In this document: piece after piece, positions 1 to 11,389 of the stretch
Layout of the letters: every line of letters starts with the position of its first letter
Numbering within the stretch: position 1 is the first letter of the stretch
Assembly (NCBI RefSeq): GCF_023898315.1
Contig: NC_064622.1
Span: 272,729,503 to 272,793,502 of the forward strand
Length of the DNA: 64,000 nt
Source of the DNA: Schistocerca nitens
Taxonomy: Eukaryota; Arthropoda; Insecta; Orthoptera; Acrididae
Direction: 5' to 3'
The notes under the pieces: model-generated
Told to the model about the DNA's origin: nothing
Seen by the model: only the letters and a program-made list of their open reading frames with translations
Database searches by the model: none
Position numbers and translations under genes: made by a program

Positions 1-699
1 AACGTTAGCCATAACTTGCAGACGACGGCTGCCAGCACGCTTGATAGCCACAGGCAAGGCCACCTCCACATCTCCGATGACGCCCCATGGGAGACATACC
101 GAGTGCAGCTGGCATTGTTTCTGGCCTTGAATGCTATCTCGTTAAGGGGTCCACGCCTAGCGCTGGAGCCCACAGTAACTAGTAAGCCCTTCCACCTGTG
201 TGCCTGCTCGTCGTATAGTTGTGGATTTGTGTCTTTCTCACGAGTCACTTAACAGAAGAAATTTATTCTCCTGCTCGTAGGGCTTCATCATATCAGTCAA
301 GAAAAATCTGTTTTAAGCTGTGGTATGCTTCACAGATTTTGACGAAGTAATGACTACATTCCAATATTTTCCTGCACACTCATCAACCGTTTTTTTGAAT
401 CTATGGTCCTAAACAGCCATTACTCTGTTGTAGGCATTTTTCGATTGTTGGAAATAATTTTGCAGAAAGAATTATAACATTTTGCACTGTACACAAGTAG
501 CCTTTTTCGTATTTCGGTTCATTTACAGTGCAAGTAAAGAAATAATTTACTAGTGAAATGTATGCACAGAATGTTTCCATTTTTCTCACAGACTCATAAT
601 CGGTTCAGCTAGGAGGCTGAAAATTGCACACACAATTATATAGATCGCTATTCCTTTTTAGGTTAGGATCAAGCCTTGAAAGAAGTCGCTATAACAGAA
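1..699. other. Unassigned AT-rich sequence
   Basis: No domain, repeat end or target duplication could be recognised. The only open frames are short and lack coding character. Confidence 0.4.
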
Positions 700-735
700 G
701 AGCCCCACAAGAATGCACAGAAAAGTAAGGTTAGC

Positions 736-3170
736 TTATTCCACCAAAATATTAGAGTATTGAGTAATAAAGTAGAATAACTTCTTGTCTGCTTACAAAA
801 TTTAGAGGAAAAGATAGACATCCTGTGCCTGTCTGAGCACCACATAACAGGGTTAGATAAGTTACATACAAAAGGTTACAGTCTAGCAGCTTACTCATGC
901 ATACCTAATATGGGAAAAGGAGTTGGTTCATATATTAAGATAGAACACAAGCTCAAAAGCATTGACGCAAATAGATTTGTAGTGAACAGCACATAGAAGT
1001 GTGTGCTTGTGAAATAATGCTGAAACACAGTTCACTTTTAATTGTAACGATATATTGATCCTCACAGGGAAATTTTTAATTATTTATGAGGAACGTGGAT
1101 TCCCTAGTGTGCTGTCTGTCAGACATGAGCAAACAGTTAATATTCTGTGATGACTTTAATGTAGATTTCCTAAAGGATTCTGCTAGCAAAAGTGATCTGG
1201 AAACCTTATTTGGATCCTACAATTTGCTCTCAGTAGTTAACTTTCATACACAGGTGGATAAAGACAGTGGGCTCCTAATTGATAATGTTTTCTTTGATGA
1301 GACACAAAGCAAGAAAATAACTGTTTACCCAGTAACAAATGCTCTCTCTGATCATGATGCACAGTTAGTCAGGATAAATGACATTGTGCCTTACAGTGTG
1401 GATACACCTCAGTGGAAGTCAAATCAAATGGCTCTGAGCACTATGGAACTTAACTTCTGAGGTTATCAGTCCCCTAGAACTTAGAACTACTTAAACCTAA
1501 CTAACCTAAGGACTTCACACACATCCATGCCCGAGGCAGGATTCGAACCTGCGACCGTAGCGGTCGCGCGGTTCCAGACTGTAGCGCCTAGAACCGCTCG
1601 GCCACCCCAGCCGGCAGCGGAAGTCAGTTAGAATCATTAATGACTACAGGGCAAATGTTTTAAGAGTAGTTTACAAGAAACAATCTGGGATGAAATTTGT
1701 AAAGAACGAAATGCCAGGATAAAATTTAATCTATTCCATGATAAATTCATATCAGTTATTGGAAAATAGCTTTCCAAATAATCTGATCAGAAGGGATATT
1801 AAACAGGCACGAAAAAAACCTCGGATCACTAAGGGGATTAAAGTATCTCGTGAAAGGATAAAGGAAATGTATCTTTTGGCAAGAACAAGTACAGACCCAA
1901 CAGTAGCTGCACACTACAAAAATTACTCAAAATTACTAATAAAGGTTATTAAAAAACAAGAAACATGCACATAATGTCAGAAATCAGTTCGTCTAACAAC
2001 AGGGTTAAGGCAATATGGAATATAATCAAGCAAGAGACAACTACAGAAGGGGATAACGTTACTATTAAATTGAGTGGAAGGTTTATAAATGACAAGTTAC
2101 AGGTAGCAAATGTATTTAATAATCATTTCTTAAAGATAGCCGAAAGCATAGAGACCAACAGTTCAAGAGAAAGATCACAGCAATATGTTGAAGAAGTAAC
2201 TTTCATAAAATTACATGATACGAATGTACCACCAACTTCTACTTCTGAAATTGAGGGCCATACATTCTCTCGAGAATAAAGGGTCTTCTGGTTTTGATGG
2301 TGTTTCCAGTAGAGTACTAAAGATTCGTTCCCATGTAATAAGTCCGGTATTGTCCGAAACGAGTAATGCACCACTAACTCAAGGCATTTTTCCAGAGAGA
2401 CTAAAATATGCTGTTGTTAAACCCCTCTTTAAGAAATGTGATAAGAGAGACATCAGTAACTTCCGACCTATTTCACTGCTCACATCATTTTCCAAAATTT
2501 TTGAGAAGGTGTTGTATTCTAGAATAGTATCTCACCTTGGCAACAATAATATCCTCAGCAAATCAGTTTGGGCTTCAGAAGGGTTGCTCTACTGAGAATG
2601 CCATTTACATGCTCACACACCAGATCTTACAAGCATTAAATAACAAAACAGCACTGGTAGGTATTTTCTGTGACCTATCCAAGGCATTTGACTGTGTGAA
2701 TTATAGTATACGGTACTTCAGGGGATTTATGGTAAAGCCAACCAATGAATCGTGTCATATCCAGCCAAAAGAATGCAGAAAGTTGTACTTAGTCACAATT
2801 CAACCAACAGAATCCAGGGACATAATTCTGACTGGGGAGAAATCATGTATGGGGTTCCGCAAGGCTCAATCTTAGGTCCACTACTGTTTCTCATGATCTA
2901 CCGTCTACCAGCACTGTAGTCACTCAAAGTATACATACAGAAACGAAATAAATGGTGAACAGAGTTCTCAAAAGTATCACTGACTGGTTTTCTGTGAATG
3001 GTCTCACCTTGAATTTCATGTATTCAGTTCGCATCTCTAGGGGTACTGCACCAGTGATAAGTGTAGCATATGGATATGAAATAATACATAGAGTGAAAAC
3101 TTCAACATTATTTAGTGTCCATATTTATGAGAATTTAAATTGGAAGAGAAAGGGGTGCACAACGCTGTAA
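736..3170 (+). pseudogene. LINE endonuclease/reverse transcriptase pseudogene
   Basis: This is the broken ORF2 of the surrounding LINE. An in-frame TAA follows NKVE at 778-780. The endonuclease C-terminal half lies at 1086-1420. RT motifs are FRPISLLTSFSKIFEKV near 2460, FGLQKGCSTENA near 2570 in another frame, CDLSKAFDCV near 2675 and YGVPQGSILGPLLF near 2850. The catalytic YADD box expected shortly after the last motif is missing, apparently deleted. The C-terminal thumb-like part (ITDWFSVNGLTLNF) is at 2980-3020. An active copy would copy its RNA into a nicked target site. Confidence 0.75.
1421..1615 (-). repeat. tRNA-derived SINE, family A
   Basis: The element lies in reverse orientation. 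Its tRNA-like head (A-box GGCCGAGCGGTTC, B-box GGTTCGAATCC) is at the right end and the body ends in the AAATGGCTCTGAGC-type tail at the left. The flanks AGTGGAAGTC (1411-1420) and AGCGGAAGTC (1616-1625) form a 10-bp target duplication with one mismatch. It splits the host LINE between endonuclease and RT. Transcription would be by Pol III and mobilisation by a LINE; neither is shown here. Confidence 0.9.
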
Positions 3171-3368
3171 CAAAAATTTTTGACCACTTGACCAATGACA
3201 TAAAATGTCTGACAAACAGCAAGGTAAAGTTTGAAAATAAATTGGGAAGGTTTCTCCTTGACAACTCCTTAGTTTGCAATATGAATGTAAAATGACTCGT
3301 TCCATATCATGACGATTTATCGTGCAAAATGATCCATGGAATGTGAGAGTAACTAACTAACTAATTGA

Positions 3369-3721
3369 CTGAATAATCTGATGTAAATGCTCCTTCTCTG
3401 GAGCGCAATTTCTGATTGCCTATCAGGCTCATACTTGATCCTGTGACTGTCATAGTGTCTGCTACATGTATGGAGGTGTGAGTAATCTGTAATATCGGAC
3501 ATACCAGACTTTTTACGAGGTCAAATCACCAGTATACAGCAGTCAATCATTGCAAGTATATTAGAGGCTTCTAGAGATACTGTCTCTAGTGTACTATTAT
3601 ATATGAAGAAACTCACCTGCTATTGGAAGAATAACTCAGTTTAGTTCTAGGCATAGTACGCCGTCAAAGACAATTGTGACGGATCTATCCAATGAAGGTA
3701 ACGGCTTAATATGCGTCTAGA
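3369..3721. other. Unassigned spacer
   Basis: AT-rich sequence between the LINE tail and a possible hAT-like element; nothing recognised. Confidence 0.4.
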
Positions 3722-4160
3722 GCAGGCATGGGCAACATTTGATGACATGCAGGCCTGCTTGATCTATATACTACATCTCGTGGGCCACCTCGTCATGTGA
3801 TGCTGCAGCAGGGTTCGTAGCGCACGAAGTCAACACTGTAGCGTCAGTGACGTTAATTTTTACTGCGTAACGCACCGGTATCAGTGGCACGACTTTCCCG
3901 ATAGGTCGCAGCAACGATTTATGCCTCAAAACATGCGTTTTTTTTCAAGTACATTCCTTTTATGTCCTCCCCATCTTCAAAGGTTTACATTTATTTACGC
4001 ATCGTGAACGTTGTCTCTTTACGTTCGATGTTTTACAAAAACCGTCTTAAAGATTTTCGTTGCAAAATACTGCAGCACGTTGCTCTCTCTCCCACGAATT
4101 TCTTCCACGGGCCTGTTCCGGCCTGCGGGCCATCGGTTGCCCACTCGCGGTGGAGAGAGA
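3722..4160. mobile_element. Possible hAT-like non-autonomous element
   Basis: The left end contains GCATGGGCAAC followed by GC-rich CAGGCCTGC and GTGGGCCACC. The right end carries the inverted counterpart GGGCCATCGGTTGCCCACTC. Paired GTGGGCAAC-type ends with GGCC-rich subterminal repeats resemble hAT MITEs. No coding sequence is present. I cannot define an 8-bp target duplication, so limits and class are tentative. Confidence 0.35.
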
Positions 4161-4352
4161 GATGTCAATGAAAATAGCGCGACGGAAACTGTAGGAAGCA
4201 TACTTTCATGGTAGTGCTGATAGTGTTAGATCTTTTATAAATCAGATGAACGCAAAGAGAATGTTTCAGCTGCGGTAGAAGATTGAATCTTATCGTACCG
4301 ACACATGAAAACAGTTACTGTTCTCCATCAACTGTTGCCTAGCACGGGCTAG

Positions 4353-4544
4353 CCGGCCGAAGTGGCCGTGCGGTTAAAGGCGCTGCAGCCTGGAACCGCG
4401 AGACCGCTACGGTCGCAGGTTCGAATCCTGCCTCGGGCATGGATGTTTGTGATGTCATTAGGTTAGTTAGGTTTAACTAGTTCTAAGTTCTAGGGGACTA
4501 ATGACCTCAGCAGTTGAGTCCCATAGTGCTCAGAACCATTTGAA
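4353..4544 (+). repeat. tRNA-derived SINE, family A
   Basis: Plus-orientation copy. It starts with the GCCGGCC head, has the B-box GGTTCGAATCC and the CTCGGGCATGGATG junction, and ends in the CATTTGAA tail. A perfect 14-bp target duplication CTAGCACGGGCTAG flanks it (4339-4352 and 4545-4558). It sits just upstream of the left end of Tc1 family A. Confidence 0.92.
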
Positions 4545-4745
4545 CTAGCACGGGCTAGTATTACACTGGTATCCAAAATTAAAGCAACAAACCGCTATTT
4601 CCCCGTCCTGTGTCTAAATGACGATATAATCATACCAACTGCCAACAGATGTCCGTACGATTGTTTTCTGCGCGGAAGATGGCATTCCGGTCAACGGACA
4701 ACCACGCCAGCGATGACGTCAGGGCACCCATCCGACGAGGTAGTA

Positions 4746-5894
4746 CACTCCTGGAAATGGAAAAAAGAACACATTGACACCGGTGTGTCAGACCCACCAT
4801 ACTTGCTCCGGACACTGCGAGAGGGCTGTACAACCAATGATCACACGCACAGCACAGCGGACACACCAGGACCCGCGGTGTTGGCTGTCGAATGGCGCTA
4901 GCTGCGCAGCATTTGTGCACCGCCGCCGTCAGTGTCAGCCAGTTTGCCGTGGCATACGGAGCTCCATCGCAGTCTTTAACACTGGTAGCATGCCGCGACA
5001 GCGTGGACGTGAACCGTATGTGCAGTTGACGGACTTTGAGCGAGGGCGTATAGTGGGCATGCGGGAGGCCGGGTGGACGTACCGCCGAATTGCTCAACAC
5101 GTGGGGCGTGAGGTCTCCACAGTACATCGATGTTGTCGCCAGTGGTCGGCGGAAGGTCCACGTGCCCGTCGACCTGGGACCGGACCGCAGCGACGCACGG
5201 ATGCACGCCAAGACCGTAGGATCCTACGCAGTGCCGTAGGGGACCGCACCGCCACTTCCCAGCAAATTAGGGACACTGTTGCTCCTGGGGTATCGGCGAG
5301 GACCATTCGCAACCGTCTCCATGAAGCTGGGCTACGGTCCCGCACACCGTTAGGCCGTCTTCCGCTCATGCCCCAACATCGTGCAGCCCGCCTCCAGTGG
5401 TGTCGCGACAGGCGTGAATGGAGGGACGAATGGAGACGTGTCGTCTTCAGCCAATGATGGTCGTATGCGTGTTTGGCGCCGTGCAGGTGAGCGCCACAAT
5501 CAGGACTGCATACGACCGAGGCACACAGGGCCAACACCCGGCATCATGGTGTGGGGAGCGATCTCCTACACTGGCCGTACACCACTGGTGATCGTCGAGG
5601 GGACACTGAATAGTGCACGGTACATCCAAACCGTCATCGAACCCATCGTTCTACCATTCCTAGACCGGCAAGGGAACTTGCTGTTCCAACAGGACAATGC
5701 ACGTCCGCATGTATCCCGTGCCACCCAACGCGCTCTAGAAGGTGTAAGTCAACTACCCTGGCCAGCAAGATCTCCGGATCTGTCCCCCAGTGAGCATGTT
5801 TGGGACTGGATGAAGCGTCGTCTCACGCGGTCTGCACGTCCAGCACGAACGCTGGTCCAACTGAGGCGCCAGGTGGAAATGGCATGGCAAGCCG
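4746..5894 (+). mobile_element. Tc1-like family B, left portion
   Basis: It begins with the family B terminus CACTCCTGGAAATGG after a TA. It is collinear with bases 1-1175 of the intact copy at 35479-36900 apart from one 26-bp deletion and scattered substitutions. It stops abruptly after GCATGGCAAGCCG. The remaining 3' part reappears at 8101-8651 with a 304-bp overlap. Confidence 0.85.
4990..5894 (+). pseudogene. Tc1 B transposase, frameshifted and truncated
   Basis: It starts MPRQRGREPYVQLTDFERGR as in the intact paralogue. The N-terminal helix-turn-helix half is open. A 26-bp deletion near 5454, just after the VVFS codons, removes the DESRFCLGA segment with the first catalytic aspartate and shifts the frame. 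The following part is open in the new frame: VWGAISY, QQDNARPHV with the second aspartate, and SPDLSPSEHVWD with the glutamate. It then breaks off. It cannot encode an active transposase. Confidence 0.85.
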
Positions 5895-5924
5895 ATTTGG
5901 GGAAGAGGATCGCGATAAATGCAA

Positions 5925-5985
5925 GCTAAGTATGGAGCCAGTGCAGTAGAGTACTCTCTGTAAAACCGAATTGGAATCCCATCAG
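5925..5985 (-). repeat. Small LINE scrap
   Basis: GAGTACTCTCTGTAAAACCG followed by a CCCATCAGG block resembles, from memory, a short minus-strand piece of a common orthopteran non-LTR RT. It is fused to mariner-like debris inside the Tc1 B gap. Confidence 0.35.
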
Positions 5986-5989
5986 GATG

Positions 5990-6462
5990 GTCCACTGCCA
6001 GCACTCGTCACCTTTTATCCTTGTGAGAAAGTGGAGAGCGAAGTCAACATGTCGTTGTGCGTCCTGTGGTGCAACCTGCCGTACGATATGGGTCTTGTAC
6101 GGACACCATTTGAGAATGGTTCTAAGCACCTTCTGTACGGTGGCCCCCTGGCTTTTCATCTGTTGTGACACAGCACACGCACAGCCTGACGATAGGGAAT
6201 TGCGGGCAGCGTTGTCTGCCATAGCAACAGCGATTTCATCAGTCACCTGTGGTGCAACCGGTCGTCGGTCTCTTACCGCAGCGACGCCCAGTTCTCCAGT
6301 TTGTTCGAACTTCTTTATCATGCTCCGCACAGTAGGTTAAGAAAGAGTACCCTTCCGTAATCCTTTCAGCCGACGATATTCTCGAAGTACAGCTGCAGCA
6401 TTACTGTTGCTTTGATAATAGAGTTTCGCCAATAATGACCTGCTCCTTTTGTTCAAGCTCAT
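5990..6462 (-). pseudogene. Mariner/Tc-like transposase relic with DUF4817-type N-terminus
   Basis: On the minus strand it starts MSLNKRSRSLLAKLYYQSNS and continues to SMIKKFEQTG, the N-terminal helix-turn-helix style often labelled DUF4817 in insect transposases. It runs on through TILKWCPYKTHIVRQV and HVDFALHFLTRI. A stop at about 6340 splits the HTH region. The catalytic DDE core is lost: the frame ends at ECWQWTI where the first acidic motif should follow. It lies in the 2.2-kb filler inside Tc1 B. Confidence 0.65.
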
Positions 6463-7169
6463 GTTGACACGTCAACAAGTGCACTGCGACTGGTCAGGTG
6501 TGTGTGACTACGAATGATGAAGACTGAGCACGGCACCTGGTGGCCATAGTCTGAACTGGACGGTAGCGCTGTGGCTCTGTGGAGCATGGAAATCATTCAC
6601 CCCCCAGTCTGGTACCAAGTTTGTTAATCGTGCAGTAATTAGTAAGTTTAATTTTAACTACCCGGTAGTAAATCACAAAAAATGTGTTGAAACTAAACTT
6701 TCAGAAGGGGATTGCTCGCCATTTTGACATAGTACAGGCGGCAGTTTTGAATTTACCGCTATCAGAAGAGAAATTTTGAATCTACCACAATTTTAAACTC
6801 GAAACTACAGGGTTGGTTCCGTTATCGTGGTTTTTTCTTTCTTTTTTTAAATTACCTACCTCAGCGCCAGTGGCGTATTTACGGCATTCTGTATTGCGAC
6901 AATGTGACATCAATGGAGCAGGGGAGGGGAGGGGAGGGAGAAAAATCTTTCAACACTGCACGATGCCATAGGGGAAAGTATGTCATCAGAAATTTGGCAG
7001 CAATGCAGACTGTACCCGGAACTCCAGTTACATGCTGTTCAGGTACAAAGAATGTTAAGTCTGTGCCATGAGTTTAATGTCAAGATACACACTTACATTG
7101 GAATATTACATCACCGACAAACAGGAAATCCCGAAATAATGTGGTCATAAACACTTCCTTAGAATTCAA
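6463..7169. other. Unassigned filler inside Tc1 B
   Basis: No domain or terminal repeat recognised. It contains a purine-rich G/A run near 6915-6945. Confidence 0.35.
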
Positions 7170-7990
7170 ATTAAGTCATCAAGTGTCTTAAACGCCCACC
7201 GTCCACTGAAATTCGGGTTTGAATTGCTGGTGTAGTGACCTATGGACAGATAAAAGATTACGTTGACATAATTGCACATGCTCCATAATGACGTTTTAAA
7301 TCATTTCTGGATGTCAGAACTTGTTCATAGACTTCGTCAGTCAGTTTACCCTAGAGGGAAAAGACTAGTGGCGTGAAATTAATTGAACGGACCGGTTCGA
7401 TACCGCCTTTACGTCCTATCCAGCGATCAGAGAAGAGCCGGATAAACGTTTTTCTATCCACAAGCTAACAGTGAGCCAGAAACACGTCCTGCTCGTACCA
7501 CATAGATGTCCGTATTTCGTTACTTCCTCTATGAGAGGTGGTCACACTGTGGTAGGAAATTGTGCTGATCTTTTACCTGTCACAGTTTCTTCAGTGAAGT
7601 AAGGAACCCCCACATAATCTCCAATAATCTCTTAACAAATGTTCATAAGACACTTCCACCTCCGATGTTCATCCTGCCTGAACCAGTACAGAGTCTCAGA
7701 AGCTCAATAATGGACAAACCTGACTTTCAGTTTCCCATGATTTGTCAAGTTAGCTTCATCGGTGAAGAAAATCTTATGAAGACAGAACTTAATATCATGA
7801 TGCTGCATCAGAACTAATTGAAAGATTGCCCTGCGTCTTTTGCAGTCCCGCTGATTTATGTGGTGAAGTGACACTTTTTTCAGATGCCTTATTTCAGGGG
7901 CACTTGCAGTTTCTCTGGAGATAAACCGTGGATTTTGAGCAGCGGTTGCCAGAACATTTTTGCGGTCGCTCTAATAGTCAGAGGCTTGCT
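7170..7990 (-). pseudogene. Mariner-like transposase relic
   Basis: Minus-strand reading gives NVLATAAQNPRFISRETAS (HTH), then KIFFTDEANLTNHGKL with the first catalytic aspartate in TDEA, and later RWIGRKGGIEPVRSINFTPL, a decayed form of the RWIGRGGP...PRSPDLTPLDFFLW block. Stops and frame changes are frequent. It is in the filler DNA inside Tc1 B, next to another mariner-like relic in the same orientation. Confidence 0.6.
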
Positions 7991-8100
7991 TTCTACCGTC
8001 TGTGTAGTATTCCAGTGCCTTTCGACTAATATTTTTTTGTACATTTGCTGAATTATGCTTGTTGGATATTACTATAGGGATACATTTGTCAGCACAACTC

Positions 8101-8651
8101 ATCGTCGAGGGGACACTGAATAGTGCACTGTACATCCAAACCGTCATCGAACCCATCGTTCTACCATTCCTAGACCGGCAAGGGAACTTGCTGTTCCAAC
8201 AGGACAATGCACGTCCGCATGTATCCCGTGCCACCCAACGTGCTCTAGAAGGTGTAAGTCAACTACCCTGGCCAGCAAGATCTCCGGATCTGTCCCCCAT
8301 TGAGCATGTTTGGGACTGGATGAAGCGTCGTCTCACGCGGTCTGCACGTCCAGCACGAACGCTGGTCCAACTGAGGCGCCAGGTGGAAATGGCATGGCAA
8401 GCCGTTCCACAGGACTACATCCAGCATCTCTACGATCGTCTCCATGGGAGAATAGCAGCCTGCATTGCTGCGAAAGGTGGATATACACTGTACTAGTGCC
8501 GACATTGTGCATGCTCTGTTGCCTGTGTCTATGTGCCTGTGGTTCTGTCAGTGTGATCATGTGATGTATCTGACCCCAGGAATGTGTCAATAAAGTTTCC
8601 CCTTCCTGGGACAATGAATTCACGGTGTTCTTATTTCAATTTCCAGGAGTG
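8101..8651 (+). mobile_element. Tc1-like family B, right portion
   Basis: The 551 bp are collinear with 36350-36900 of the intact copy, with only a few substitutions. It includes an open C-terminal transposase half (8101-8496; QQDNARPHV, SPIEHVWDW, stop TAG) and the complete right terminus ending CCAGGAGTG at 8651, followed by TA. It overlaps the left portion by 304 bp of element sequence (8101-8404 equals 5591-5894). Confidence 0.85.
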
Positions 8652-9600
8652 TATTTGTCGGGTAGTCCCACATCCACCATCGCTGTGTACACCGTCACGG
8701 ACGGTGCAGTACGGCACAAAGAAGACGCCTGCCAGACACTCTGCAGTGGAGAGGTGTGCGAAGAGTGGAAGCAGGACAGTCACAAACTGATGTGGTCCGA
8801 TGGCTTAAAGTGAATCGTTGTTTCTTTTCTCAGATGTGGCGACAGTTTGAGACCGAAACTGTATCCCAATGAGCAGCGCAGGGCTAACCACATGTAACAC
8901 CAGAAAGAGAAGTCCGTTATTTGGCTGTAAGGGCACAACGGTACCGCCTTAGTACTGCACGACATCTGGCATTTGACCTTGCAGCATCCACTTGTGTTGT
9001 ATCGAGACAACCGGTGTATTGGAGGCCTCGGCAGCGTGGCCTTCGTTGTCTTCTGTCGAACACAGGGCCAATATTCTTCCCACAGATGAGTCCCGATGTG
9101 GCCTGGAGAGTGAGTCTAGGCAGATTCGCATCTTCAGGGTACGTGGAATACCATTTCGGGACCCAAACTTTGTGGAAAGAGACAGATATCGAGGAGGATC
9201 CCTAATGGTGTGCGCAGGGTTCGTGACCAATCTAACAGCTCTTCATGGATCGTGACGAGATCTTTGGTCCTCAAGTGCTGTGGCTTCCGACTTCGTATTG
9301 ATGCCCAATAATGCTCGAGCTCATGGTGCATGCATGGTTGCTGTTTCCTTGGAAACGGAAGATACTGCACACATGGCGTGGCCTGCTCGCTCTTCCGATT
9401 TGAATCCCACATAGCATGTCTGGGATGCACTAGGGAGACGGGTTTCATCACTTCAGCGTCCACCAACTACTCCCCGAGACTTGGGAGCAGCTCTGCAGGA
9501 AGAATTGACGTTATTGCCTCAACATGAGATTGATTAAATCACTCACAGCATGCTTCGTCGTTGTTAGTCCTGTATTGCTCCAAAAGGTTGTCACACCCCA
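8652..9600 (+). pseudogene. Tc1 A transposase pseudogene
   Basis: The transposase of the outer element resumes here. Recognisable blocks are RYRLSTARHLAFDLAAST, PTDESRCGLESESRQIRIFR (first catalytic D), RDRYRGGSLMV, DNARAHGACMV (second D) and WPARSSDLNPT*HVWDALG. In the last block the codon for the catalytic glutamate position has become a TAG stop. Several frameshifts separate the blocks. Confidence 0.7.
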
Positions 9601-9823
9601 TACTGAACACATTATTAGTTGTCGGAATGTGTGTGTGTAAATCCGTTGGAAAACAAAAAAAGTGAAGAACACTTTTGTCTATCGTTACGCATGTGCAACT
9701 GCTTACTTTATGTATTCTTTACATTGGTCTACCTTACTATCACCTGTTTCTGCTGTTTTGTGGCAAAATAAAGGCAACTTTGTAAAATTTCCGTTTGTTG
9801 CTTTAATTTTGGACACCAGTGTA

Positions 9824-10085
9824 GATGCCATTTTGAATGGCTGTTCATTTAGTGCCGCAAGATTTGCACTCCCTAGGCCATCAAATATTCCAAAATAATT
9901 CCCCACACACATGACCGAAAATATCTAGGATTGGTTTGACGATCGTGAGGTCGAAATAATACTCTTGAAGAATGATCACATTTAAATATTAACGAGTCGT
10001 TGTTGTGTAGTGTAATAGTAATGACTGGCCTAATAATTTTCCCATCCATCTCTAAGCAGCAATGGAAAAAAACGACATTGACATG
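9824..10085. other. Spacer between two Tc1 relics
   Basis: Nothing recognised. The left end of the following Tc1 element should lie here or just beyond but I could not identify it. Confidence 0.35.
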
Positions 10086-10089
10086 CATC

Positions 10090-11387
10090 TAACATGTGCA
10101 TGAAACGACCTCAGAACAATGCCTGCCAAAAAGGATTCTACAGAACATTTTGAGGCCGTTAATATTATGTTCCCCAAGACGAGGAAGATGAAGGACGGCG
10201 AAAGGACAGAAGGTGTCAATCAGCGAACAGCTGCGGTACATTGTGGAGGTGTCCTTCATTACAATAATGGTCCAGAGACATGTGGATGATTTTCACTTCG
10301 AGAAACTGGAAGAAGGATGAAGTGGCACGACACAGGTGCCAGAAAGAGAGGTGGCGGTCGACCGCGGTCAAATACACCAGCAAATAATCACTACGTTGTG
10401 CACACGTGAGACGGAACCCACGCCAAACAGAGATTACAGTTGCAACCACATTTAGAAGAAGTACAGGGCGCGCAGTACCTCATTCCATAGTGGCATGGCG
10501 ACTGCGTGGAGGTGATCTCTTTGCCCGATGACTAGTACGTTGTGTTTCTTTCCTATCATCAGCATCGTTTACGGTGGTGTTCTGAGCGCAGTGACTGAAC
10601 CAACGAGCACTGAGGTCGAGTGCTCTTCTCAAATGAGAGTAGAATTTTTACTCTGCACACATTCTGATAGGGTGAGAGGTGGGAACACAAAATGCACCAA
10701 ATAGCAATGTCGAAAACGAACGATTTGGCTGTCCAGCTGTTATGGTGTGGGGAGGCATAATGTTGCATGGGTTTACAGGCCTCCAAATCTTTAAACACGG
10801 TGTACTCTTCCCCCATGTGCGTCTTCCCATGGGTGCATTAGGCTCTGTCATCATTTTTAGGACGACAATACGCGACCGCATCGAAGAAAGGAGGTGGAGC
10901 AGCTCTTGGAAGGAGAAGATATTTGGCGAATAGATTGACCTGCCCGTCCCCCTCAATGAAATACCATCGAACTCTTGTGGGATAGGCTGGGGATGAGTAT
11001 TGCAGCGCGTCCACGCGCAACAATTCCGTCCAACACCGCCAGCTTTGCTGGAGGAGGAATCGACCGCCCTATCCACATTGTGCCCAGTACGGGAGCACGT
11101 TGCAAGACCTACATTGCTGTCCGTGATCACACACCCTGTTTAGAGCCATGTCCCTCCTTTTTTAATGTCCAGGGGAGCATCCTAAATCTCGGTGACTTCA
11201 GTGTAACTATTGTCTTTGAATAAGATAGTAATTTCTGTTCGTCTCATTGCCTCTTGCTCTCAACTGTATTCTGTACTATTGTGCTGCAATTATTTCTATA
11301 TGTAGTAGAAGTTTCAGCGAGCTATGATACTTGGCAGTGACACCTAATGTGGAAGTTACTTTCTTCCTTAAGTTTTTCACGCCAGTG
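10090..11387 (+). pseudogene. Decayed Tc1-like element
   Basis: Plus-strand blocks include RWCSERSD, VLFSNESRIFTLHT where the first catalytic aspartate reads N, NERFGCPAVMVWGGIMLHG, and the C-terminal ELLWDRLGMSIAARPRA. Stops and frameshifts are numerous. The right terminus ends TTCACGCCAGTG at 11387 followed by TA; the matching left terminus was not found. Confidence 0.6.
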
Positions 11388-11389
11388 TA

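Larger units (their letters stand above)
700..3368 (+). mobile_element. Degraded non-LTR retrotransposon (LINE, Jockey/CR1-like)
   Basis: An old LINE copy in plus orientation. Reading 5' to 3' it shows an APE-type endonuclease start (QNIRVLSNKVE, LCLSEHH), a later endonuclease block (CDDFNVDFL, SDHDAQ), a linker, reverse transcriptase motifs and a 3' end with a (TAAC)n-like tail at about 3349-3368. The frame breaks many times, so it cannot be active. A SINE interrupts it at 1421-1615. The clade is inferred from motif style; the Jockey/CR1 assignment is not certain. Confidence 0.8.
4564..9821 (+). mobile_element. Tc1-like transposon family A, split by family B
   Basis: The left terminus CACTGGTATCCAAAATTAAA at 4564 and the right terminus ending at 9821 are inverted repeats with one mismatch over about 25 bp, and TA dinucleotides flank both (4562-4563, 9822-9823). 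Its own DNA is 4564-4745 plus 8652-9821, about 1.35 kb. The middle is a later family B insertion at a TA. The transposase is broken, so this copy is dead. Confidence 0.8.

Noticed and set aside
16-252. 78-residue open frame at the left edge
   Set aside because: No recognised motif, no splice signals and no repeat match; could be chance.
5094-5537. Long minus-strand frames antisense to Tc1 B (also 35827-36258)
   Set aside because: Shadow frames of the transposase gene without motifs.
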